NCBI GenBank assembly: GCA_002286855.1
Contig: NRSV01000023.1
Coordinates: 248,001-312,000 of the forward strand
Reading direction: 5' to 3'
Origin: Bipolaris cookei
Lineage: Eukaryota; Ascomycota; Dothideomycetes; Pleosporales; Pleosporaceae
Length of the DNA: 64,000 nucleotides
Each line of letters begins with the position of its first letter. The first letter of the stretch is position 1. Shown here piece after piece: positions 45,614-56,599 of this stretch. Below the pieces are notes generated by a model, which saw nothing but the letters and a program-made list of their open reading frames with translations, searched no databases and was not told where the DNA came from. The translations under genes were made by a program, and so were the position numbers.

Positions 45614-47108
45614 TTACATGATGACCTCGTTAGAGACGTCCTGTTGAATGAATTAGCCAAGCCTTCGATATACTACTGATAATCATATGTCTTACCCTCT
45701 TCAGCTCCTTGTATGGCAAACAGACACAGTTCTGCACACGAACCTCATCTGCAACGGCGCAGTCCTTACCGAGGATGGTAATGCTCTGAACCTTAACACC
45801 GTTCTTGATGACGCTAGTAGTGTGGCTGGTGACGGGTGTTGGTGTACCCTCAACCCGGGCCCACGCGCCGACCTTACTGTTCCAGCCAATAATGGTGTAC
45901 AACACACATGCGTCGTGCTTGATCTCAGAGTCCTCGAGCACAATGGACTCCTTCACACGTACACCAGCGCCGACGATGACGCGGGCGCCAATGGAGACAT
46001 TGGGTCCGATCTTGGCGGTTGGGTCAATCTGAGCAGAGGGATGAATATAGACTGGGGGCAGAATGTTGGCAGAGGGGGCAGCAAGCTCTTCTGATCCCGC
46101 CTGGAACATCTTGGCGAGGTACAGAGCATTAGCAGGGACGGCAGAGCCCGCAGTCTTGATCTGGCGCCAAAAGTCCTTTGTCTCAAGAACGAAGAACTGC
46201 CTGCTGTCGGCAATATCCGACAGCACATCCTGCTCGAGGCGGATGACAGCATTTTCTTTGCTGTCGTCGTCGTCTTCGTTCTGGTAAAAGGAAGACTCGA
46301 GGTTCTCGTTGGAGGGGTACGACAGCAGCCGTGGGCGCTCGGTCCGTCGCTTGATGGCGCTGCGGATGGCGGGGAAGATGCACTCGGTCGCAAAGAGGTA
46401 GATACCGCAGTTGATCAGGTTGGAAATGTGCGACTCGGGTTTCTCGACGTAGTGGAGCACGCGCTTGGTGTGCGCATCCGAGACGATGCATCCAAAGTTG
46501 GAGGCGGCCTCGTTTGCGACTCTGGTGCCCAACATGACAGCCTCGGCGTCCTTGTCCTCGAACAGCTTCAGCATCTCGACCAGCGGGAACGAGGAGCAGA
46601 CATCTGCATTAAGAACAAAAAGTTTCTCGGGCTTGCCCTTTAATATGACATCACGGAAGTGGTAGAGACCTCCAGCAGTGCCCAATGCCTGGTATTCGCG
46701 GAGGTATTTAACGCTCAGGTGGGGCCAGTTGGTCGACACGGCGTTGATGAACGGCTGGAAGACGGATTCCTCATAGTAGCCGACAATGAAGACTTCCTTG
46801 ATATCAGGGACGTTTGTGATTGCGCGGAAGCAGTGCTCGATTATGGGGTGGCCAGCGACGGGGAAGAGCGGCTGTGGGATCATCAGCGGGGTGTAGCCGA
46901 CGGGGGCAGAGGGGCATGCATACCTTGGGCAGTTCCATGGACAACGGCCTGAAGCGGGTGCCGCGAGAGGGTCCTCCGACCTGCGCGTGTGAGTATACAT
47001 GGCTGTTGGACTTTTGCGGTGGGTGCTCTATACCAGAATGACGGCCTTTGTGGAGCCGCCAGAGGGCGACTTGGACCTCATGGCGAGGGACGGCGGCTGG
47101 AGACTCAT
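45614..47108 (-). CDS. GDP-mannose pyrophosphorylase alpha-like (GMPPA-type) protein
   Basis: Exons in transcription order 47034-47108, 46924-46980, 45696-46871 and 45614-45640 encode 444 residues. The opening KAVILVGGPSRGTRFRPLSMELPK is the GMPPA form of the signature, with the extra Pro-Ser-Arg and Phe. The nucleotidyltransferase domain continues with LNADVCSSFPL and YVEKPESHISNLINCGIYLF. Beta-helix repeats follow (KIGPNVSIGARVIVG), and the end DVSNEVIM resembles relatives. An insert of about 30 residues (SSFYQNEDDDDSKENAV) and a Thr/Pro insert in the helix are GMPPA-like. In animals GMPPA is not catalytic but binds GDP-mannose and restrains the catalytic partner GMPPB. A similar role with the 6182-7516 product is inference. 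Confidence 0.93.
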
Positions 47109-47556
47109 CTTGGCGCTGGCTTCAGTGTGTGCAGGGGGGATGAGGAGAGAAAAAGAAAGAGACTGTTGTGCACAGAGTTCAGAGGCACAAAGGGCGTGGT
47201 GCTAGAGCAATTGAGGATCTGGCCTCGTTCAGGAACCAGCTGGTGGACCCTGACAAGATGCCGCCCACGTTGGCGGTGAGCTGGCCGGGCGAATCACTGA
47301 CGCGCCGCCTCGTGTCAGGTGCATTTCTACTGCACCCATTTCCTCTCTACATGGCTATTCTTAGCTTCACCACATATTCTACTCGACGTGTTGCCATTGA
47401 TACGAATGCATTGCTTGCTCTAGTCGGCTTTGGTGCACGGCGCTACCATCGCCAGCCTAACACGATCACGCTACACAATAAGCTTTTTGCCTGTGCTTGA
47501 CGGAGTAATACTATACGATCCACGTGCCTGCCTTTCTGCTTGCCAAACCAATGTCC
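47109..47556. other. Intergenic
   Basis: About 450 bp containing the GMPPA-like promoter and the 3' flank of the next gene; nothing else seen. Confidence 0.5.
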
Positions 47557-50183
47557 TCATTTTGCTGCTCCCAGTGCCAGCTTCCTGTTCTTCTTGATCA
47601 GTGCCGACAGCTTCTTCTCCAGAACATCGTGCTCCTTTCTCGCTGCCTGCATTGCCTGTTCCGCCTCTTCCATGGTCAACACGCTGCCTCTTCCTCTTCT
47701 CGCGTTACCACTATACCCACCCATACCCGCCGTCGTCTCAATTGCATTCATCAGCCCCTGCATGTCCAGTCCGCCCGTACCTTGCCCAAACATGACGTTA
47801 CCATTGCTGTCAAGACCCACTTCTTGCGTTGACTGATAGCCCAGGCCAGCTCCCACAAGTGCTTCAAGACCCTGTACAAAGACACCTCCCAGCTTGTCAG
47901 CAGCCATGAATCCCATACCGTCAATTTCGGTGCTTCCCACTGCACCCCCTTCAACAACCGCCTTTGCTGCCTTAGCAAACCTATTTGCATTGACAGACAT
48001 GTTTGCCGTTCCTGCACCAGGTGGTCCACCTACTGCCGCCATTTCAGGACGTGGCTGGTTTGGTGGCGGGTTGTCAGTGCGGGGAAGCACGTATTGGTTC
48101 AGATAAGCGCCGGCATCTGCTGGTGTTTGTTGTTGCTGTGGCACTGGAGCCTGTGCAACTGACGCATCCTGTCCCTGTACTGGGGGTAAAGGAAGGTTCG
48201 TCGAGCCCAACAGTCCAGATGAAACATCGAGCCTTGGCATCTGCTGCCCGCCATTAGTGTTTAGCTTCTTGCCTGCTTCCTTGAGTGCCGTCGCAATGGC
48301 CGGCAGGACATCGTTCGTCTGCGTGGCCAGGCCGTGGCTGTGCGCTGTCTGTTTCCGAGCATGGAAACGGCCAGGGCCCTTGAGCTCGTCAATCCGCTTT
48401 TCAAGCTCAAGTGCCTTTGCCTCCAACTCTTCACTGAGTCCCCAGAAAAACTTCCCGCCTGGCGTGATCAGAGTCCTCGATTCAGACTTTCCATCTTGAC
48501 TGTTGAGGCGCAGAGGTCTCTTCTTAGCCAATGTTTCTAAGTCCGCCTCGGAAAAGTGTAGTTTCAAGTCTGGAGGCGCAACCGCGCCGCCCATTTGAGT
48601 GTTGCGAGTTGTGTGAGTAAGTAAAGACGATAGCGGCTTGAAGAATTCAAGATTAGACGCAATCAATTCACCAGTGCGTTGCAGATCAGCCATGATTGAT
48701 TGTGCAGTATGCTCGCGCTTTTCCTTTGACTCTTCACGTTCCGGCTCTGGTTCGGGCGTAGCTGCAGCAGAAACCTTTGCTGAAGGAACCTTATGAGCTG
48801 TGGCTGTTGGCATTTCCGCATGCTCATCCTCAACCGTAGCAGGCTTGGGCGAAGCTGGTTGACTCTTGGTGGCTGCTGCTACAGGCTTCGGGTTGGTTGA
48901 TGGTTTCTTTGCCTTCTTCTTACGGCCAATAATAGGAGCTTGCACAACCTCAACATCCGACTTATTGTCTTCAAGCTGCTCTTCTTCTATCTGCTTTTTG
49001 CGTTCTTGTCGATCTTTCTTGGCTTGTGACTTGGTCTTCTTCCTTACAGGTGCGGTACCAACCTTTCCAACCACAGGAGGAGGTGAGCTAGCCCGAGAGA
49101 AAGATGTAGACGTGATTGAAGCAGTGTCTGATATCAGTTCACTTGCAGGAGTTCCTGGCTGGTTCACCGAGGCGATGCTCGCCTGCCTAGATCGAAGTTT
49201 ATCAACAGTCAGAATATGGGGGAGAGGCGGTGCTGTGGTCGCAGACAGGGGTGGTGGGACTTCAGTCTTTGGTGTTGCAACCACACGAAGAGTCCTCGGC
49301 GGTCCTGCACGCTTAATTGGAGATCCTGTTCCCACGGTAGCGGGACTTGGGGGCACGGAACTGGCTGCTGTAACCGATACCGAACGATCATGCTTCGTCT
49401 GAGAGCCTGCTTTGCCTGGTCCTGCAGCTGGAGATCCCTCGTCCTTTGGTAGTTTGGTCGCCGCTACGATATCGAGCTTGCCTGGAGGCTGTCGTTTCGT
49501 AGAAGACATGGGGATTGCAGGAGCAATTGGAGTCTGTATGGGTTCTTTCGGCGGCTCTTTCTTGGGAGTTGTCTGTGCGTGAGCTTGGTTCTTCTTAGAA
49601 ATGCCCTTTGCTTTGGGCATGTCCTTTGTAGCTGCCTCTGACATGGAATTTCTTGTTTCAGGCGTAGTCTTGGGTGTCTCAGCTTCACCCTTGACTCCCC
49701 TAGAGGCTTCTCTCGGTGTAGGCTCCTTGGGAGTTTGTGGGAAGACAACAGTTTCCTTGGGCGCCGAAACCTTGGAGGGTGTCGTGGGTTGAGCATTGGT
49801 TGCAGGAGTTGCCACATGGGTTGCGGTCGGTGTTGCCGGTTCTGCAGAATCGCCCTTTTGCTTACTTTTGCCGGCCTTACTGGGCGTTGATGTCCGTATT
49901 GGCGTAACAGGCACAACAGGCACAGCCGGTGTAATACTCGAAGATGCAGTCCTAGACATTGGCCTAGACGCAGGCCGAGCACGAAACTCCTCAATGACAG
50001 TTTTCGGAATAGCTGGAGCTGTGAAGCCAGGTGGAATGGTAGGAGTGGATCGACGGGAATACTCAAGAAAGTGGCTGCTAAGTGGAGTGATTGGCATGGC
50101 TCGAATGGGCTCATTGTCGCTGTCATTGACCAGCGCGTCGACATTGATGGATGCTTGCTCCTCTGCATTGAGTGGTACATCAT
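47557..50183 (-). CDS. Uncharacterised low-complexity and coiled-coil protein, 5' end unresolved
   Basis: A frame open over 2.6 kb. The first Met inside it is at 50097 (846 residues), but 28 acidic codons before it (DVPLNAEEQASINVDALVND) look coding. They reach a good splice acceptor (CTGCGTAG) at 50184, so a 5' exon probably lies in 50360-50490. The N-terminal half is Pro/Thr/Ser/Lys-rich and disordered, with a lysine-rich helix (KSQAKKDRQERKKQIEEEQ). The middle has a folded-looking part (SLLTHTTRNTQMGGAVAPPD, FWGLSEELEAKALELEKRI). The end has GGVFVQGLEALVGAGLGYQ and a coiled coil (EEAEQAMQAARKEHDVLEKK). No family recognised. It lies on the same strand just behind Not4; I considered and could not support a single joined gene. 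Confidence 0.65.
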
Positions 50184-50754
50184 CTACGCAGAGGTGTCAG
50201 TATAGATTTCCGCACGAGTCGAAACAATCGCAATGCCAAAACGAGTTTAGTGACCACGGCGGCCGCCAGACGATGGTCAAAGTAGTGGTGCTGGCAAAAC
50301 ATTTAATATACATCAGGCTACAGGGGTTGTCTCTCGAGCATCTTCGTCACTGACAAGGCAAGAAAATAGTGCAGCCACCTCTCTATTAGAAAGTAAGCAT
50401 GCCGACTTGATCGCGGCAGGAGGGGTAGTTACGTACACGCGATGGCCATGACGAAGACGACGAGAGAAGCTGACCTTTGCATCTGCAGGGCAGTGCAAAC
50501 GATCCAGATATGAGAAATAAGAAAGGAAATGTGAAAGGTGTAAAAAAATGCCGTAAAGACGTGGCAGCGTCAAGAAATTTTGACAGTGACCGTGTAGCCC
50601 AATCAAAACGCCAGGCATGCCAGTGTCAGAGCACCGAGTCTGTGCCGATGCAGTCGCCGCGTAAACCGAAAACGCCATGCAGCCACCGTTGCAATAAGTA
50701 CTAAGACACTATGTCTGGCCAACTGGCCAACCAATATGTAGGAGAAGAAAACTA
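50184..50754. other. Spacer between Not4 and the uncharacterised gene
   Basis: Contains the Not4 3' UTR and, probably, the promoter and a short first exon of the 47557-50183 gene. Candidate ATGs near 50481 and 50448 with a GTACGT donor near 50436 were seen but do not give a single convincing join. Confidence 0.45.
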
Positions 50755-53480
50755 CTACCATCGTCCAGCGCCGCCGTAGTTGTTGTTTGAATAAAGCGAA
50801 GAAAATCCGCTTTGACCTTGGCCATACAGGCCCTGACCAGCCATGCCGCCTTGATGCAGCCTTGCCTGCAAGATACTCGGGTCTTGGACATCAGCAAGGC
50901 CACCTCCTCCAGAGGAAGAGGTGTTTGCATGCCTGTGCTTCTTGCCCTTTTTCTTAGATTTCTGCGAACCAGATTCCTGGTAAGCGCCAGGCGAAGGCCC
51001 ATAAGGGAAGCTCAGAAGACCAGGGGCAGGGGCGGGTGTAGAGGTCGTGGAGTGTTGATTAAGGAAAGAAGGAAACATTGACTCACGCTTTCCAGCATCA
51101 GCTAGCCTAGCACCACCATCCATGTTGCGGCTGCGGAGCAGATCCTGATACATCACGTCACTGTTATTCCTTGCAGTGGCACCCGTCCCATAGGGAAGGC
51201 CGCCAGTAGCAAAGCCGTGACCTTGACCGAACATACCAGTCCCGCTGACAGGAGGTGTGCCAGTCGGCTTCAGTCCTGGAGGCGGTCCTTGCACGTTGGT
51301 GAAGAATTGTCCGCCCAGTGGCTGATGCTGGGACATTGGATTGAACTGACTGGCATTCTTTGGCATCATCGAATTTTGCTGATTCATCAGTTTCTGGTTC
51401 GCCACAGGCTGCACATTCGCTGAAGCCGAAGCGCTGTCGTTGGCGAAGCTGAAGCGAGAAGTGTGCCTGTTGTGCCCAGAAGCATTTCCAGTCAATCCAT
51501 GTTGCTGGGGCTGCGTGTTTTGCATGTTGCCTAGAAGGCCAGTAGATTGAGTGCCAGACTTGAAGTTGGAGAGCAGTAATTGCTGCTGCTGTTGTGGCGT
51601 CAAGCCTCTGTTGCTCAACCCAAGGGTACTAAAGTCCTCGGTCAAAGGTGTGTTCTGCCCAAAGAGGCTCCCACCAAAGCCCTGTTGACCAGGTGGTGCG
51701 ATTGCATGCTGACCGAGATGGTTGGTGCTTGTGTCAGGTCCATCTTCGGGTTCCCCGCCCAACTGTAAGCTACCCCCCGCAGTAGCCTCATTGTCCTCTC
51801 GTTCAGTGACTGGCGCTTGCAGCTGGGAAGCTACTTTCACTTCACTTTCTGCCTCCCGCAACGTAGCAAGTTCTTTTTCCTTTTCTTTCATCGCGCGCCG
51901 CTTTGCGCCCCCATTTGGATCAAGCAACTGAGGAAATTCGGTCACAGCCTTCAACTCTTCCTCAGAAAGAACTGCACTAGAGAACACAAACTTAAAGTCA
52001 GGCGAGCATATGATCTTGAGCAAGTCTGGGAAATCCTGATTGCGAGGTTTGGAGGGGCGTGTGGTAGCCGTGGGTGCGGATGCGGTAGTAGACTCGGAGA
52101 TTGTCGACTTTGATGCTTGCGGAGACTTTTCCTTCTCCTTCTCCTTCTCCTTCTCTTTGTCCTTGTCTTTCTCTTTCTCTTTCTCTTTCTCTTTTTCCTT
52201 GTCCTTGTCTTTTTCCTTTTCCTTTTCCTTTTCCTTCTCTTTCTCTTTTTCCTTCTCCTTCTCTTTTCCTTTCTTCTTCGGAGCTTCTACTGGCTTAGGT
52301 GCTTTTGCTGCTTGTGCGGGTACCGCATTCGTGACCATAGGGCTAGCGTTGTTGGAAGCGGTCGTTGAACGGCTTGCACGACGCTCCAGTAGAGCTTTGC
52401 TACCCCAATTCGCAGTGGCAGGCAGGCCAGGTGCGTCATGTATTGAACTCGACGTATCCGTGCTATCCTGTCGGTGCATTGGTGTTGCAGCGGCTACGGG
52501 AGGCCCATGATGCGCAGGAGGTGCGGCTCGTGACGTTGACGATTGGGATGGCTGTTGCGTTTGGATCGAGTTCATCATGGAAAGGTCTTGGCGGGTGAAG
52601 CTGTCATTGTCTTCGCCGGGCTCGTGCAGGAACATGCAGTTGCGATTGTTGCAAGTCTCGCCGCGGAGATAGGCTGAACAGTATTTGGTAGTACCAAATT
52701 GTGCTCTGTGATATGTCAGTTATATAGAGGACACATGGCATGAAGGAGCTGCTGCATACCTCAGCACTCTGTCGCCATTTTGCGAACCGTCGACGGCATT
52801 GATACATCTCTCGGCATCTTCCTTGCGAGCAAACGTCACATAGACACCAACAGACTGTTGATGCTGTGCATTCTCCTTGGCTTTGCTCACGACAATCTTT
52901 AAGATCTTGCCATATTGGCCAAAGTAGTCCTCGCCACGTAGCGTCTTGAGCAGTTCATCTTCACGTATTGTTGGCGTAAGACCCGTGACGTATACGAGGT
53001 TCTTCTGGACGACTCGGAGGCCAGAAAGGTGCTTCCGGCTAAGCGAGTCGGCTTCGGCCTTTTGTGCTTCCTTTTGCCGCATCTGCGCATTCTTCTTGGC
53101 CTTTTGCGCAATTTGCTGCTTGTGTTGTGCCATCCTGCCCAATGTCAGAGGGTATTCAAAGAGAGTAGGAGCAGGGGACCCACTCTTCGGGAGAGATGGT
53201 CTTCCACTCGATTGTGGAGTCATCGTAGGGGCGGCGGCAGGCGGGGCAAAGGCCGTTCATGGTTGTCTTGATGTTGTTGTAGCAGAACTGGCATATCTGA
53301 GACGCGTGTTAGCATGGCGACTTGGGACAGCTTCACCGAGTTTTGGCGAGGGAAGCGCACTTGGTAGCCACAAGGACATGGTCGGAAGTTCCTGTCAGAC
53401 AGATCAAACTCCTCGACGCACAGAGGGCAGCACTCTTCCTCATCATCATCAACGAACTGGTCCTGCTGTACCCGAGACAT
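50755..53480 (-). CDS. not4: CCR4-NOT subunit Not4, RING E3 ubiquitin ligase
   Basis: Exons in order 53361-53480, 53184-53296, 52760-53134 and 50755-52705 encode 852 residues. The RING is of C4C4 type at about residues 17-70 (ECCPLCVEEFDLSD, PCPCGYQICQFCYNNIK, GLCPACRRPY). An RRM lies at about 120-205 (NLVYVTGLTPTIREDELLK, VGVYVTFARKEDAERCINAVDG). A CCCH zinc finger (KYCSAYLRGETCNNRNCMFLH) follows, in the Not4 order. Not4 ubiquitinates stalled-ribosome and proteasome clients and belongs to the cytoplasmic mRNA decay complex. The long C-terminal part is disordered. It holds a Lys-Glu/Lys-Asp tract at about 343-397 encoded by hexamers (52125-52285) and ends GGAGRW. Introns are 64, 49 and 54 nt. 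Confidence 0.94.
52125..52285 (-). repeat. Hexanucleotide repeat coding Lys-Glu tract in Not4
   Basis: About 160 bp of imperfect 6-bp units (AAGGAG, AAAGAG and AAGGAC on the minus strand) in frame with Not4, giving alternating Lys-Glu and Lys-Asp. Confidence 0.93.
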
Positions 53481-53852
53481 GGCGAAGGGTGGCTGTGCGG
53501 TGCAAGGTGTGGTTTAGAGCGTAAGGGTGGTGCCCGAGGGCAGTTGTGGTATGAATGCGGGGGTGGGATAAGACCTGGAGTGGCGAGCACACAAGGCCTG
53601 CAAGGAAATCGCTGAAGTACAAATAAACGCCGGCCGTATTGTCGCAGTCGCAGTAAGAGGGATCCACGGGAGGTGATGGGGGTTAAGAGGCTGCAGCTGC
53701 ATTATGGGACACCAGGTTCCGCTCCACGCTACTTACATAAGCATGCGTCTCGCGGGTTGAGCTGTGAACTTCACGACGTCGTCGATACCTCCACCCAAGT
53801 CGCCCTTCCCCGCTGCACATCGCGTAGCCCCTCATCATCACCTCTACAAACC
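53481..53852. other. Bidirectional promoter not4 / complex I subunit
   Basis: 372 bp between outward-facing start codons. No gene; no clear TATA box. Confidence 0.6.
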
Positions 53853-54869
53853 ATGGCTATGCGGCTAGCTGTAGGCCGGCCATTGGGCGCCGCCTTCCGC
53901 GCCTCGAGCTGCTCCCGCAATGCGGTGCGCACCTTTGTCTCGACGGCACTCCGGCCCAAGGAAGTCGCGGGACCCGCTTCCGACACACCAAACATGCGGG
54001 TATGGACCGGTAGACAGTAGGAGATATTGGTCTCATCTAACATTATTTGTAGTTTGCTCCCCGCGACGAGGTTGGCAAGCTCAAGGTCCCCATTGTCAAC
54101 CCGACAGAGCGCCTCAAAGAGAAGGGCGAGGCACTCCACAAGTACGGACAGTACATCATGTCATGTCTGCCGAAATATGTCCAGCAGTACGCCACAAAAT
54201 CTTATAGGAGAGAATAGTGTTGACAGCGACACAGATTCTCCGTCTGGAAAGATGAATTGACCATCTATGTCCCTCCCTCTGGTATCATTCCTACCTTCAC
54301 CTTCCTCAAGTACCATACCGCGGCCGAATACACTCAAATCTCGGACATTACTGCCGTTGATTACCCCACCAAGGACCAGCGATTCGAGGTCGTGTACAAC
54401 ATGCTCAGTATCCGCCACAACTCGCGCATCAGAGTCAAGACATACGCCGATGAGGCGACCCCAGTACCCAGTCTGTGCGATCTCTACGATGGCGCCAACT
54501 GGTATGAGCGCGAAGTCTATGATCTTTTTGGCGTCTTCTTTGTTGGACATCCAGATCTGAGGCGAATTATGACAGACTACGGTTTTGACGGACACCCGCT
54601 GCGAAAGGACTTCCCAATGACTGGCTACACTGAGATCCGATACGACGAGGAGAAGAAAAGAATTGTTGTGGAGCCACTTGAGATGACGCAAGCGTTCAGG
54701 AACTTCCGCGGTGGATCATCAGCATGGGAGCAGGTTGGTCCAGGTGAAGATCTCAAGCCAGAGAACGTGAGTAGTACCTCTGTCCAAACGTTGCTGCCAG
54801 TACCTGACAGAATTACAGTTCAAGCTGCCAACACCCAAGCCAGAGCCGCCGAAAGAAGAGAAGAAATAG
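53853..54869 (+). CDS. nuo-30.4: NADH:ubiquinone oxidoreductase 30-kDa subunit (NDUFS3/NuoC type)
   Basis: Exons 53853-53999, 54053-54186, 54235-54766 and 54819-54869 encode 287 residues, the size of the fungal subunit. The protein belongs to the hydrophilic arm of mitochondrial complex I. An N-terminal presequence is visible (MAMRLAVGRPLGAAFRASSC, rich in Arg and Ser without acids). The mature part shows LTIYVPPSGIIPTFTFLKYH, RFEVVYNMLSIRHNSRIRVK and the family signature WYEREVYDLFGVFFVGHPDL, followed by RRIMTDYGFDGHPLRKDFP. The short last exon adds a charged PKPEPPKEEKK tail. All introns are 48-53 nt. Confidence 0.96.
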
Positions 54870-55589
54870 AAGACTTTACGAGTTTGAGTTGTAAATACCT
54901 GCGAATGAATGGGCCGGTGCACCTCCTAATATCTCGTATCCAAGCATTGACTTGTCGACTTGTAGTGGTGACTTTCTACTAGCACACTGATATGAAATAT
55001 TGGCACGACGAGAGATGACTGTTGTTAGATTACACAAAATATCGTGTAACATCACATGTATGGTGGGTCAGAATAGAGTTCGGAGTGCTTTACCCTGGTT
55101 GCTGTATCATCGGCCATAATTGACATGCCAAGCATATCTCGCAATCGGCCGCTCGTTTTGGTAAGCGCGGCTGAACCCACCTTCAGCCGCCCCCAAATCT
55201 GGTGAAAACGTGAGCATTTGGTTCTTGAGTCATTCTCAACTGCGCAACAAGGCATTTACGCTGTGCAACGATGAAGAATATCCAGCTAGCATTAGACCGT
55301 GATAGCATCTCTTTGCCCGAAGATACCCCGCTTTCCCGTCCTAGATCTGCATTGCCGTACCATGTGGTAGGCAAGAGTATCGGAATACCGGTTGACGAAC
55401 CCGAAAACTGGTGACAGCATCAAGAAACAATTCGTATGGCGGCATATGCTGTACGTAAACTAGCATGGCTTCCGACTTCCTACCAATCATGCACAATGGA
55501 TCAACCACAGCGTACCATTCTTCTTACTTCCCGATATAGTGATTTCAAGTATAAAAGCTCAGCATCAGTCCTCTTTACATTCCCCAATC
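54870..55589. other. Intergenic
   Basis: No supported gene. A 47-codon frame at 55271-55414 has a protein-like composition but no start context or partner exons. The last 60 bp hold TATAAAA-like sequence (about 55550) before the DUF1349 gene. Confidence 0.45.
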
Positions 55590-56288
55590 ATGATCTCACC
55601 ACTATCACTCCTCGCCCTATTCGCCCACCTAACCACATCCATCATGTCCCCCAATACAACAACAACCACCATCCAACCCTTCAACCTCTCCGCCTCAGCA
55701 GGCACAGACATCTGGCGCAAACCCCCCTCGCATAACGCCTTCAGCGCCTCCACCTATCCCTCCACTCTCCCCACCTACCCCCTCAAGCACTTCCACCGCG
55801 CAAAACTCACCTTTGCCCTCCCGCCTTCCACTCAACTCCGCCAATACGACCAAGCCGGCCTCCTCCTTCACCTAACCAAACCCAGTGTCCCTGCCAACGC
55901 CACAAAATGGGTAAAGACGGGCATCGAATTCTACTACGGTAAACCGTACGTCGCGACTGTCGGCTGCGACACCTGGGCCGATTGGTCGCTAGTGCCGATG
56001 CCGGAATTTGTAAATGGGACGCAGCCTGGTGCTACGATTGAGGCGCGCAGAGAACAAGATGCGCTGGGCAAGAGTCTGTGGATTTATTGGATTGTGAAGG
56101 ATGAGCAAGGGAAGGAGGTTGAGCGCCGCCCGTTGAGGGAGGTTACGTGGTTTCTGGCTGAGGAGGAGGAAGGGTGGGATGTTAGTGTTGCGGGGTATGT
56201 GTGTAGACCTACTACAGAGGGGGGTGAGGAGTTGCTCGAGGCGGAGTTTCAAGAGGGTGTTGAGATTGAGGTTTCGGGGTCCAAGTGA
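55590..56288 (+). CDS. DUF1349 (concanavalin-like) protein
   Basis: A single exon of 232 residues from the ATG at 55590. The core IQPFNLSASAGTDIWRKPP, AKLTFALPPSTQLRQYDQAGLLLHL, WVKTGIEFYYGKPYVATVG and SLWIYWIV, then LREVTWFLAE, fits DUF1349. This is a beta-jelly-roll family related to the C-terminal domain of xylosidases and yeast Ygr/Regulation-of-enolase proteins. The first 18 residues (MISPLSLLALFAHLTTS) could be a signal peptide. If so the protein is exported, which is unusual for the family. A start at 55644 (MSPNTTTT) would make it cytosolic. The ligand is unknown, possibly a carbohydrate. Confidence 0.82.
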   Translation: MISPLSLLALFAHLTTSIMSPNTTTTTIQPFNLSASAGTDIWRKPPSHNAFSASTYPSTLPTYPLKHFHRAKLTFALPPSTQLRQYDQAGLLLHLTKPSVPANATKWVKTGIEFYYGKPYVATVGCDTWADWSLVPMPEFVNGTQPGATIEARREQDALGKSLWIYWIVKDEQGKEVERRPLREVTWFLAEEEEGWDVSVAGYVCRPTTEGGEELLEAEFQEGVEIEVSGSK

Positions 56289-56599
56289 ATGATTCTTGAA
56301 TGAGGCTTTTTTTTGTCTGTGTTGTTGGGGGTGAATCATGGTGGGAGGTTGATTGCGGGCTTTTTCTTGTCTTTCACTCATCTTCACTGCCTTTACCATC
56401 TTAGCTCATCCACAGATAAAAATCACGCTGCGTGTGATATATTTTTTCTATCTCTCACACACAATCTCTCACTCACTTCTTTTCCCACAAAAAACGCAAG
56501 AAACTGCATCTATCCGCTTTCCCGCCTCTGCACTTAACCGTATTCAGCCCACACAAACAACTACTATCACCCACAACCCAGAGAAGTAAGTCAGAAACC
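56289..56599. other. Intergenic
   Basis: 311 bp of pyrimidine-rich spacer that serves as leader of the next gene. Nothing else seen. Confidence 0.5.

Noticed and set aside
49464..50183. 239-codon minus frame beginning at a Met beside the splice acceptor
   Set aside because: Leu/Arg/Gln-rich alternate frame; the 846-codon frame over the same DNA is far longer and has structured segments.
55271..55414. 47-codon frame with protein-like composition
   Set aside because: Too short, no recognised family and no supporting splice sites; mentioned only in the gap entry.
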